Part shown: one piece after another, positions 1 to 9,763 of the stretch
Layout: every line of letters begins with the position of its first letter
How positions within the stretch are numbered: position 1 is the first letter of the stretch
Origin: Ascidia mentula
Taxonomy: Eukaryota; Chordata; Ascidiacea; Phlebobranchia; Ascidiidae
DNA: 64,000 nucleotides
NCBI GenBank assembly: GCA_947561715.1
Contig: OX387199.1
Location: 4,407,001 to 4,471,000, forward strand
Direction: 5' to 3'
The notes under the pieces: model-generated
What the model was told of the DNA's origin: nothing
What the model saw: the letters and a program-made list of their open reading frames with translations, nothing else
The model's database searches: none
Translations under genes and position numbers: made by a program

Positions 1-42
1 CTCCTTATCCTCCCACCATTCTTCTTCCAAATCATCAGCCAT
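1..42 (-). CDS. CMSS1: CMSS1 N-terminus (partial, first 14 codons)
   Basis: The reverse strand reads MADDLEEEWWEDKE from an ATG at 42 and runs off the left edge. Human CMSS1, a nucleolar DEAD-box-like protein linked to small-subunit ribosome biogenesis, begins MADDLGDEWWEN. The match over the acidic N-terminus with the WW doublet is what supports the call. A splice acceptor lies 36 nt upstream (79/78). The gene follows UQCC5-UQCC6 on the same strand, about 240 nt after the UQCC6 stop, as expected for a downstream gene of an SL-trans-spliced operon. Only 14 residues are visible, so another acidic-start protein remains possible. Confidence 0.65.
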   Translation of the reverse strand, partial: MADDLEEEWWEDKE

Positions 43-78
43 GTCACAAGTATTACCTAGTACACTGAACTACTTTTG

Positions 79-95
79 CTAGAACACAAAAAATA
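79..95 (-). promoter_or_regulatory. Splice acceptor upstream of CMSS1 (cis or SL trans)
   Basis: On the minus strand a T-rich run, tttttgtgttctag, ends at 79 and is followed by a 36-nt leader and the CMSS1 ATG. Between the UQCC6 stop (286) and this site I see no AATAAA. An acceptor in a short spacer between same-strand genes is typical of tunicate operons, where a spliced leader is added in trans. An ordinary 5'-UTR intron would look the same. Confidence 0.45.
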
Positions 96-285
96 TAATG
101 TGAACAAAAGCATGAAATTCAACCACACATGTTGATTTGATTCCAATTTTAAGGATGCAAAGGGACCAAAAGTTGAAACCCTGTAATCATGCTAACACAT
201 TATGAGCAATAAACACTATAAACTCGAAAATCAAAAAGTCACAAAAACATTTTGGGGAAATAAAAATACAAAAGAAATTTTTGTT

Positions 286-504
286 TCACTCTTTTTTCTC
301 AACCTCCTCTGTTGGTACTTGTTTTTGTGCATAATCCCAAGGCATGTACAACTGAGTGTGGAGTTCACCTTTCTTGGGAGGAACTTCAGGTACTGTTAAA
401 TCTGGCCTGTACCACATATGTACCAATTGGGAGCCAGCGCCCATAGCTATAAATGATGAAATCACTAAGCGAAAATAGCTAGAAATGGTCATTCCAAGTG
501 GCAT
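286..504 (-). CDS. UQCC6: Ubiquinol-cytochrome c reductase complex assembly factor 6 (BRAWNIN / C12orf73 / Sloth2)
   Basis: A 72-residue single-exon protein starting MPLGMTISSYFRLV. Human BRAWNIN (71 aa) reads MPAGVPMSTYLKMF, and both share the signature YRPDLT(V/I)PE(V/I)PPK(K/R)GEL after a single hydrophobic segment (about residues 8-28). It is a small inner-membrane protein needed to assemble complex III. The start at 504 is chosen because it matches the family N-terminus and has A at -3. The frame is also open upstream, inside the end of UQCC5, but those residues do not resemble the family. The ATG lies 22 nt downstream of the UQCC5 stop with no pyrimidine tract or AG acceptor between them. 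It must therefore be translated as the second ORF of the UQCC5 mRNA, by leaky scanning or reinitiation. Confidence 0.92.
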   Translation of the reverse strand: MPLGMTISSYFRLVISSFIAMGAGSQLVHMWYRPDLTVPEVPPKKGELHTQLYMPWDYAQKQVPTEEVEKKE

Positions 505-526
505 TGTTGCTTTTTCTTTGGTTGCA

Positions 527-784
527 CTACTCCTTGGAAGGTGGAAGATTGTCTTTTTGCCCCAATGCTTCTTGGGCAAGCCTTTGTTTGTACCGTTTCT
601 CAGAGTGATTTCTTCTTAAAACGTCGTAAAATGTTTCACCAGCTCCAGCAACTGGTGCGTTGATCATAAACCATTCAAAGCAAGCACCCGTAACAAAAAA
701 CAAGGGCACAAAACGATAAGGACTATTTCCTTTGATTGGGTAATAGTGTAGAAATGTTCCCACAGCCCTTCTTATCCAATTCAT
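527..784 (-). CDS. UQCC5: Ubiquinol-cytochrome c reductase complex assembly factor 5 (SMIM4 / Sloth1)
   Basis: An 85-residue single-exon protein starting MNWIRRAVGTFLHYYP. The core YRFVPLFFVTGACFEWFMI followed by GETFYDVLRR and a basic ERYKQRL-like tail matches human SMIM4 (70 aa: YRFLPFFFVLGGTMEWIMI, GQETFYDVYRR). One membrane segment spans about residues 22-40; the protein acts in the mitochondrial inner membrane in complex III assembly. The start at 784 is preferred over upstream in-frame ATGs because a clear acceptor (gattttag) ends at 795, leaving a 10-nt leader. Inside the ORF only one out-of-frame AUG (near 672) precedes the UQCC6 start, which favours leaky scanning to the second cistron. 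Confidence 0.92.
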   Translation of the reverse strand: MNWIRRAVGTFLHYYPIKGNSPYRFVPLFFVTGACFEWFMINAPVAGAGETFYDVLRRNHSEKRYKQRLAQEALGQKDNLPPSKE

Positions 785-794
785 TCCACACTGC

Positions 795-808
795 CTAAAA
801 TCATGTAC
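795..808 (-). promoter_or_regulatory. Splice acceptor 10 nt before the UQCC5 start
   Basis: The minus strand reads catgattttag, ending at 795, then a 10-nt leader and ATG. Such a short leader is usual when a spliced leader is added in trans. A cis 5'-UTR intron is the alternative, with no donor identified. Confidence 0.45.
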
Positions 809-884
809 AATATTCCTCGAGGAAGTTACAAAGCTGCACACATTCAGACTCAGAAACCATACTAGAACAAGATACAATGGCAAT

Positions 885-2991
885 CAAAAATACTTTGGCA
901 CAAAGTTAGGGCATAATGTATAATTACTGTGCATTAAAATAAACAAACATAGTCATTTTTTAATTACTTGGGACTTTTTTGTAAGACATTTGACACAGCC
1001 CTTAAAACAACAGAATATTTTGTAAATGAAAATGGTTTTCTCAATTTTCATGAATGTAGAAAACACCACTAAAGTCAAATATAATGACATATTTAGTGTG
1101 CCAACATCAAATCCTGATTTTTATTAGGCAAGTGATTTAAACGTGAATCAGTATATTTACTTCAATCAAATTGTTTTGACATAATTTTGAAGTGTATTTC
1201 TATCATTCAGTAGGTGATTCTGGCTAGAAGATACAAAACACAGCAAAACAGGAATTGTATTGCAATCAGATTAAAATACAGCCTCAAGTAAAGGAAGGAA
1301 TCTTCTTATCACATGTACTAGTTGAATTTAAGTTGGTTATAATGCTAAATTTAAGTGACAGACTGACAGTCCATTAGAAAGGCCGTTTGCTTTGCAAACA
1401 GGTATGTGCGATTGTACACAATAGACCCACAGACCCGACCCACATCAAAACTTATAGCTTATGAGCTAATTTCTAACAAATCAGATATTTTGCGGTGTGT
1501 GAGTAGCCGTAGGAATAAAACTAACTAAAAAAATCGGGTCTGGTGTACTTTTAGCACCACACCTAATATCTCAGCTATCCCTAGCACTACAAACCTGAAA
1601 CTTTAAACGAATGTTAAATGACACCTTACGAGTTACCATGCCAAAAATGACGCCATCACCTATGACGTAACGAAATTCACAAGACTTCGAAATTTTCCCA
1701 AAAAATCTTTTCCAGAGCAACCTTCACGCGCACTTATTGGGGAAGTACCCGGTTAAATATTTTTGTTGCATGGTAAACATAGAAAACGTAAGAATAAACA
1801 ATACAAACAATACCGAGAATCCCCCCAGTCATTTAAATACGTTTTTTATTCATTTCTTTAAATATGAAATTAAACTTGGTCTTTTCAAACCGGCTCTACA
1901 CTCCTTTGCTGCTTAATCGCTGCAATCATTTCTTTGTTTCTGCTTCGTCTTTGTTGTCTCCCTATATATTTGCGACTCCTTCCACAAACAAACAGATCAT
2001 GGTTTTCGGTCTAATAAGCCTATACAGATCACAATGTTTATTATATATACCGTTGATATTCCAGACCGAATAAGACAACAGTTATAGAATCTAAGAATAC
2101 AATTTTCCTTGATCGCGCAACTCTTAAAATAAGGAAGTGATCATTCACACATTGTTGCCATTCAAAATAATAACACCAACAAGGAAAATTAAAGACTGGA
2201 TCTTATGTAGACATAATTCCTTGAACCAATCCTATACGTTTTTCTCGGCTGAAACTAAAACCTCAACAGCCACCTTGAAGCATGGTCAAAACCAAAGTTT
2301 GCATGGGTGCATGTACCTTATGAAAGGTTCAAATTATCCTACTTGCAGCCTAGGCGCAAATGGGGCTTAGGAATATGTTCTAAAGCTAACCATAAAACTC
2401 GCGGTCTTCCTTGCTATTGGAAAAATGCATTATACATAGGTGGGTAACTAATATAAAGTTAATCAAGACAACATTAGTCAAGGTTATAATTTTGCCTCAT
2501 ATTAAAATATTCTTGTCTGAAGTACCAAAACAAGACACGACAATATCCTTGGTCTCAATAGATTTTCAGACGTTTTGCTTCACCGAAATCTAACGGCTGT
2601 GATTTAGACTACAAGCTTCAGAGACGAAATTGTCAAATGCATACGTAGGTTTATTATAGACCTCTAGCACACGCTTGCGGGAAAACGACATTTTCTTTGC
2701 ACATGCAGTTATACTACACAACGGCGTTCATTGCATTTTAAATTTGTTAATTTAAAGTCAACACAACGTTTCCATGATCTTACGATTGCGTTTAAGCGTA
2801 AAAATTGATCATATACGCATGCTTTAGGTTAAAAATAACTTAAGAAACACCGCATTACGCACAAAGCATAATATTGCTCAGTTCAAAATTACAAATCAAA
2901 GTGACAAATAGTTTATATACAAACGAAATTGCATTCAAAACACATCAACAAAAACTAAGCAAAAGCATTCTTTCAAACAGGGCAATAATTG
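885..2991. other. Intergenic, no supported gene
   Basis: AT-rich sequence between the UQCC5 cluster and the 3' end of the first GTPase. Only short open frames without family resemblance or paired splice signals are present. It should hold the UQCC5 promoter, but I cannot place it. Confidence 0.5.
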
Positions 2992-2997
2992 TTTATT
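2992..2997 (-). terminator. AATAAA overlapping the stop codon, paralogue A
   Basis: The last codons read AAA TAA A, so the stop codon forms the middle of an AATAAA hexamer. The same arrangement occurs in paralogue B, suggesting a very short 3' UTR, although an incidental match in AT-rich DNA is possible. Confidence 0.4.
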
Positions 2998-5900
2998 TTG
3001 TTTGTATATTTTTCAGACGTTTAAATTGGGGTTCATGTTCACCCAGCATCACTGCATCAAGTACCCATTCCTGAGGTTTTGCCAAGAGCCAGATTTTAAC
3101 AAAATCTTTTTCGGTGAACATTCCACCGGCAAATGACAAAAATGATTGTAAATATTTGTTAAGCTTGCCGTATGTGCGATCGTAAAGCGATCGATGGAAA
3201 TCATTAACTACTTGCCAATCCGACAAGTTTGCCTCCATCAAAATTTTCAGCTGATCGTAAACTGTGTTTGCAATATCTTTGTCAAACTTTTCTTTCAGTT
3301 GAGCTTTAAAATTTGACAAACAATTGTTGTAGTGATGATTCAATTCTGTTTTAGAAACTCGTTTTCTGTCGAGCATCTGAAATATTAAATAAGCTTTAAA
3401 TGCGAAGCAATACCTTTCTCTTTAGTAAAATTTTAACCCACAACCTAGATCAGTGGTTCCCAAAGTGGGCGTCACAGAAAAAAAGTTTGGGAACAATAAA
3501 TGTAGATGAACAACAAACCTTCTCAACATGTTCATTGTATTCCTTAACCAGAAGCCTCTTGGCTTTTTGTGCAACTTCCATTTGAAAATGCTAAATTGAA
3601 AAAGTTTAAATTTCATTCATTTACTTTTTATACAGAAACTTTATTCACATAAATTTCAAATTCTGCGTATTTACCCAAAGCCTGTGTAACAATAACCAAA
3701 CTTACCCACACCATTTTATCATGGATTTCTTGTGATTTTATCCACTCTTCAATCATTTCACATGGAGTACTGAAGAGCAACCCAGTTTTGCCACTGTTCG
3801 ATTTTTTTAACAGCTGCAATTTTTCACGGGGAATGCAATGTTTCATAGCAAGTCGTGGCATCTAAACAAACACAACACAAATGTCAATGTTGCTTAAAAC
3901 TAATGAATAAAAATTCTGTCAATAACTATAGACTACACCTGCACATGCTGTCTATTGTTTGCTTCATTTGACGCGTTGGTATTGGCCGTAAAATGTTTGA
4001 TTGCTAGTCGTGGCATCTGAACAAACACAACACAAATGTCAATGTTACTTTGAAATAATGAATTTAAATTTTGTCAGTAACTACAAAATGGTCGAGAAAC
4101 TTGAACATTGCATTTTCTCTTGAGAACTAAATTTTCTATCGCCACGTCTTTTCGTCTCCATTAAATGGTCATGTGTAAATAGACTACACCTGCACATGCT
4201 GTCTATTGCTTTTCTTACCTTATTGTTTGCGGACGCGTTGGAAGTGGCCGTCTCTTTTACTTTCATTAATTGTTTTTGCAAATCTTTAATGCATTCCATT
4301 TCCTGTGAAAAGAAAATATCCTTACCATATTAAACACTAACAATTCCGAAGTACCTTATTGAACCACAATTCAATTTCCAGCATTTTCTGGACCCATTCT
4401 GCTGTCAATGGTACAGCTGCTTGATCAAGGCTTAACTTCGTTTGTGTCATCAACTTTTCCAAACTACTCTGTTTCAACTAAATTATTCAAAATAGTTTAT
4501 ATTTTTGAAAATAGTTCAAAAATGTTTGACCTTATTTCTCTACCTGCGTTTAAATTCGACCACGTAGGCTACATTTTTCTAGCCTAGTGCTATTCATAGA
4601 GTTAACCGCCTTGAAAAATGCACCTGGTATTCTTTTAGCATTTCTTGTCGGTGGTTTATATATTCATCAACTTTTTTCAAGTAGGGTTTTTGCATTTCTT
4701 CTTTCAATTTATCAGGTAAACTTACAAGCGCAGGAGAAACTGCTGAAGTGACTCTACCTTTCAATTTTAGAATTTTATCATGTGAATGTTCCGATTCCTA
4801 AATAAAAAAGATTAAATGGCAATTGGTGTTCCTTTTACCAAAGTTTTACCAATTCCACTTTGGTTGTCTGGACGATGAATATTTTTATTTCTTCTAGCAA
4901 ATCTTGCTGAGCCTTTGCACACAATTGCGCCTGGAACGACATACTGCATTTGTACTTTTGGTTTATTTCCAATCACACATATAGATATTCTATAGTATTT
5001 GAAAACTAGATTCAAATCTGATTTTGGCGACATAAGCTTTCTACCTGTTGAAACCGGTTTTCCTCACAAAACAATCTTTGCAACAAGTCAAGCTTTTTCT
5101 CAAGCAGTCCGAAGTAATCTTTACGAATATCTTCGTTGAGAGGTTCTTGTTGGATCACTTGTTGAAACATGTTTAGAGCGTTTATTCTTTTATTCTTCAA
5201 CATCTCCTCGAGGTCTTCATCACAAACATACGTTTTTTTCTTTAAAAGACTCGCATACTTCTCCTGTTTAAATATAGATATAAAACCCTTGTTATGTCTA
5301 AAATAAATTTAGGATACCAAGCAATTGCTTGTTCTTCTACGGCGGCAATAACTGGCGCCGACAGTTGGACAACGGTGATGTAATGTTCGATGACCTAACG
5401 TTACGGCTTCAACTCGTTCATCAAAACCAACAGCGCAAAAAAAAAATTAATTCAAACAAAGTTAATCATTATGCATTCCCAATTGCCCAAAACAATCTTT
5501 AGTGCATTATAAATCCAACTGCCTTTGACCAGTAATATCCGTGCCTTATGTTGACAGAAACATTTTGAAGACGAAATGTGTTAGATTACACCAATAAAGG
5601 CAACGGAATGACACAGTTACGGCTAAGGTAAACACACCTCCGCATACGTAAGAAACGCTTCCGCACAATCCTCTATCAGCGATCGATATAGATCCGAAAC
5701 ACCAATCTAAAAAGCAGACGTTACGAATTGGTTTGTGTGCAATTAAGTCATACTTAATCACCTTTGATAGCTCATAAACATTCTCAAACAAAAAACTTTT
5801 TTTGTTTAGAGTATTTTTAAAATCACATGCACATTGTACAACCAATGGATTCACTCCCAAGTTGTGCTCATCATCGAAATAGTCTATGACCTCCTTTACA

Positions 5901-8025
5901 GAATCAGCATGGAGAGTTTGGACATTATCGTTGCTGATGTTTTTTCTCTCTAGATTCTGCAAAATGTAATCTAGATATTGCTCTACTCATACTCTGAAAA
6001 CGTTTTTTGTCTTGGCAGTCCCGAAAGTGGTTTTACTGTTGAGTTTTTTTTGTTTTTGTTGTGGTTGTTAATTTTTTATTTTATTGTTATTCTTTTTGGA
6101 CATATTTTGGATCTTTTACTGGCGCTGATCGCCTTTTACTGCTTTTGGAGTTCCAGGAACTGTATACTCATATTAGTTTACCCTTATCTTCTCATTGAAA
6201 TTATCTTCACAGGTTCCCACAAGTTTTTTTAGCAGGGTTGATGAGAACGCCTGTATATGTAAAAAAATTTACATGAAGTATTTTTACTAAAGATTGAACA
6301 AAACCTCAATAAGGGCATCTGCGCCAAACTTGTTTTGTTCAACCATGTTTGAAAGTGTGATTGCTAGGTTGACAATGTCCTCTCCTACAGCTGGTGATCC
6401 GCCCAACATTCTTAAGTCAATATTTTCAAACATAACTTGAAAAATCTTCTCTAACTCGTCCAAAAAATCTGGGTCAATATCTACAAAAAACGTGTCAGGA
6501 AAGGTCAGTTATTGAGGCACATGTATTAAACAAATCTCACCACTACGTATTTAACCTATGCAATAGAATGTCTCCATTGCTTATAAATTTGCTTCAATGG
6601 CAAGATTTGTTTTATTACAGTTCACATTAGCCGATATATGTTCATTACTGATATATGTACAGACACGTAATTCAAACCTTTGAGGCGGGCAGGAGGATCT
6701 TGTTGTTTTCTTCTCGCTATTTTGTTTCCTGGATAAGGAAGCAAAGCACACTTGACATCTTTGAACGAGGCTTGAATGTTTTTACATAACATTTTGTTTT
6801 CATCAGATTGCTTCGCGTGAGTGTCCAACTCTTGGTTGATATATTTACTGCCTCCTTCAAATCCAAAATCGTAGTCCATTTCTTGCCAATCTCTCATCAA
6901 AAATAGTAGTGTCTGCTCAAATGAGAAAAAAAAACAATTTTATCAGTTACTAGACAAAAATATTATATCCCTGAATGTATCAAAGTAATGTACCTGACGA
7001 GATTCCGCCATCTTTCGGCCATAAAGATGTTTTCCGTAATCAGAGAAAATCTGTGGGAAGAACATAAACAAGCATAATCGACTTAATTTAAATTACATCG
7101 TTTTGTTCTAACCCTCAAATGCTCCAAATCTGCCTTGCTGATTTTGTCTTTTAAATTATAAATTTGGCAGGAGCATAAAAAAGTGCTTAGAGAAAACATG
7201 ACAGAATCGGATAATTGCGAACTGTGCTTGTCAAAAACTCCTTGTGTGTCCATCAAAAAAATGGCGATCTAGAGAAAATAAATAACATTGTACAAACTAT
7301 TAAAAACATGAAAATAATAAAACGATTATTATCATAAAACTTTTTTTTTTCGTTCCAAAAATGATTACATAAATTGAAGCAAGGCGACAGAACCTTGTTA
7401 TCTTTGTGCTGATACCAAAAAGGTTCACTCCACACCAATATTCCTTCAGTCTCTCTTTCAGTTCCACCTCGCCATTCAAAACTCTTATTGAGCAGAGCAT
7501 CTGCATTATTTTTCCATTCACTTTCCTTAAATTAAGTTTTAAATCAAATATTACATCTACTCTTGTTTGATAAAGTTAGCGGCAGTGCAAGAGCAAAAAA
7601 CGGTTGTTTTCACTGTGAAAGCAGGACACTATTTGAGAGCGAAAATAATCTTACATAATAAAATATTTATGAAGAATAGTTCGCTGTGAACAATCATTAA
7701 CGGGCACAGAACTTACTTTGTTAAAACAGCGAAACTCCAAATATCTCATCATTAAATTGAGGAAAAATGATTTCCCTTTCCTCAGCGTTCCTGCTACAGA
7801 ATATACAGCAACTGGACTATTTTTAACATCTTTTGTTCCAAAGACTGATTTAATAGCTTCAGCGTCAATCACTTGAAGGGTTTGTTGTTTCACCACGAAG
7901 GGCTTTGTTATGCAAACCGCTGCAACAGACAGGCGGTGTTAAATTTTAAGTCCAAATCACAACAAAGTCAAACTACCTTTACTTGAAACCGATCTTTTAG
8001 GATTACGGAGAGGCAAGGACGACAT
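2993..8025 (-). CDS. GB1/atlastin-type GTPase, paralogue A (877 aa, 18 exons)
   Basis: A dynamin-superfamily GTPase of the guanylate-binding/atlastin group. Exons: 8025-7977, 7919-7717, 7525-7394, 7268-7113, 7050-6994, 6912-6678, 6480-6305, 6250-6182, 5956-5762, 5706-5638, 5263-5045, 4930-4850, 4797-4624, 4477-4355, 4302-4219, 3861-3706, 3590-3519, 3376-2993. All phases agree and nearly all junctions are phase 0. Motifs: P-loop GTLRKGKS (60-67), switch I Thr in GGTERETEGI (104-113), DTQG (135-138) and the family's RD guanine motif in MRDW (205-208). Atlastin has closely similar strings (VSVAGAFRKGKS, WRGGSERETTGI, MDTQG, RDW). About 600 residues of charged, probably helical sequence follow, longer than in GBPs or atlastins. 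I see no paired transmembrane hairpin and no CaaX end, so it is probably cytosolic rather than an ER-shaping atlastin. The start MSSLPLRN aligns with paralogue B; an in-frame ATG lies 6 codons upstream. Confidence 0.85.
3451..3494. mobile_element. hAT-like terminal repeat remnant in the last intron of paralogue A
   Basis: The stretch starts cagtggttcccaaa and ends gtttgggaac, which is the inverted partner of its start. CAGTGGTTCCCAAA is the usual form of hAT transposon termini. Only about 44 bp is present, so it is a solo or heavily deleted remnant lying inside the intron between the last two coding exons. Confidence 0.45.
3848..4262. repeat. Partial tandem duplication across exon 15/exon 16 of paralogue A
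   Basis: The exon-16 start with its upstream intron (about 3848-3957) is repeated at about 4003-4090. The exon-15 end (about 4178-4262) is repeated at about 3925-3992. The intron thus carries a hybrid exon-15/16 remnant beginning with a second acceptor and ATGCCACGACTAGC. My gene model uses the outer intact exons (4302-4219 and 3861-3706), which keep frame and align with paralogue B. The remnant is treated as a dead pseudo-exon. Confidence 0.6.
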
Positions 8026-8043
8026 TGGATATTCTTTTATCAT

Positions 8044-9757
8044 GCTTGATTGCTACGGATAAAATCAGTGACCATCTTATCAGAGCCAACTGTGATGAAG
8101 CAAAAAATAAAAATTTAGTAGTTAAGAAGTGAAGAAAAAATAGGAATTATTGTTGAAACCATTCCAAACAATTTGCTGCCAAACAAATGACACGTGTATA
8201 TACATTAGTCTGTAATACACAACAACATAAATGCAACTAATGTCCGAATTTTGTTTTTTATGTATTTATGTGAGCAATAAAATTATTAATGCCATTTCAA
8301 ACGTCAACCACGCATTTTGGCGAAAATAATTTCTTGTCCATATTGTAGAACCTGTGAAACTTTATCTCTTTAGTTCCAGATAACCCCCAACTAGGTATAC
8401 ATTCTACTGGCTGCATTTTTGTTATTAAATACCGTCGTTAAAATTGGCAAATTGTTCTCTCGTAAGTTGTATTTAAGCTCAATGCTGCTTTTCCAAGTAC
8501 TGTCACACATTTTGTTACACCGTTGCAAAACACCGCACAGCAAACACACCAACGGACGGATCTCACGACAACGCCCCAAAGTACAACAAAGCAAACACGC
8601 AAGGGCAAAACTATATGATCTAAAATAAATATAATAACGTGAGTAAACATGACTTTGCTTCCACCGAACGTTCGAGAGATGATTTACTGAAAGATTAATC
8701 GCGCCATAAATGTCCCTGCTGGCTCTACGACAAACAATCAGAGTGAGAGGCAACAAAAATGACGGGAGCACTTTTTTGAGGATTATTCTTCCGACGAGAC
8801 ATATTTTTGACACGTGGGGCCCGGTGTGGTCGTAAAATGTCTTAATGCAGTAATTCCCAAACGTTTTCGTGTGCGACGTACTTTTTTTATTTGATTTTGT
8901 GCGACGAACTTTTTATTTGCGGAGAGATTCACGCTACTTGCAAAGCACGTCATTATATACGTTGCTTGTCTGTGTTGCGAAGTTACATATGATACGTTGC
9001 TTGTGTGCGTTGCGAAGTTGTACATGATACGTTCCTTTTGAAACCATTGCACAAATTATACTGCTAAACAACAGACATGTCTAATAGCCTGTATAAAGCA
9101 ATGTAAATGCAAATAAATGTCCCAATTTTGTTTTCTCAAACTTTTTCCCGAAACTTGCCACTCACAAAATTCCCTGTGATAGGCTATGTTCCTTTACAAA
9201 TGACGCCTTTGCAGGACACAGACAAACCGTTATTTTTTGGAGCATTGCCAGTTTGCTAACTCTCGGCAAAAGATAAATATCAGCCAAACAAGGTTAACGA
9301 TTATTGGTCGCTGCTACTTTTATTGTATAGTTTTCTACTCAAAAATCTTCTCCCTACACAAGCTTAACTTTTAATCCGTTTTTTTTCGCCTGGCCTTATG
9401 CACGACAAATGGTTTGTGTTAAAATAGCCGTGGTTGCAATCATGAATAAAAACACAATGAAACACGTGCACATTTATTATACCAAGCGGTTATGACAGAC
9501 GAACAAAATGACGGGTAGAATCTGAAAATGCATTTTTTTTGTTATCCCGCACTACTTATGCCTTACGATAAGAAAGTATTCGTTTACACATGGTTTCCAA
9601 AAACACGGAAATCGTAAAATCAACTTGCAAACGCGCACAATGTATTTATGAGCATGAATTCGCCAATGTTATCATGGCAAATTAATACGAAAATTAACTA
9701 CAAGCGGATTTGCAGTAAAATTATCTATTTTAAGTTTTTACACAAAGGCGGAAACTG
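8044..9757. other. Intergenic spacer between the two GTPases, repeat-rich
   Basis: No gene is supported. About 8145-8265 resembles about 9043-9140 (shared strings such as aatgtcc followed by aattttgtttt), so these are diverged direct copies. A hAT-like start (cagtaattcccaaacg) lies near 8848, and a 35-bp tandem repeat follows. The promoter of paralogue A must lie near 8030-8200. Confidence 0.45.
8957..9037. repeat. 35-bp tandem repeat, 2.3 copies
   Basis: Units 8957-8991 and 8992-9026 share atacgttgcttgt and gttgcgaagtt with few differences, and a third unit begins at 9027 (atacgttcc). It sits just inside a hAT-like terminal motif and may be a subterminal repeat of that element. Confidence 0.6.
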
Positions 9758-9763
9758 TTTATT
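9758..9763 (-). terminator. AATAAA overlapping the stop codon, paralogue B
   Basis: As in paralogue A, the terminal AAA TAA A creates an AATAAA hexamer containing the stop codon. Confidence 0.4.

Noticed and set aside
5978-6232. Hydrophobic 84-codon frame on the plus strand inside GTPase A
   Set aside because: Antisense to an intron and exon 8 of the gene; T-rich strand explains the hydrophobic residues.
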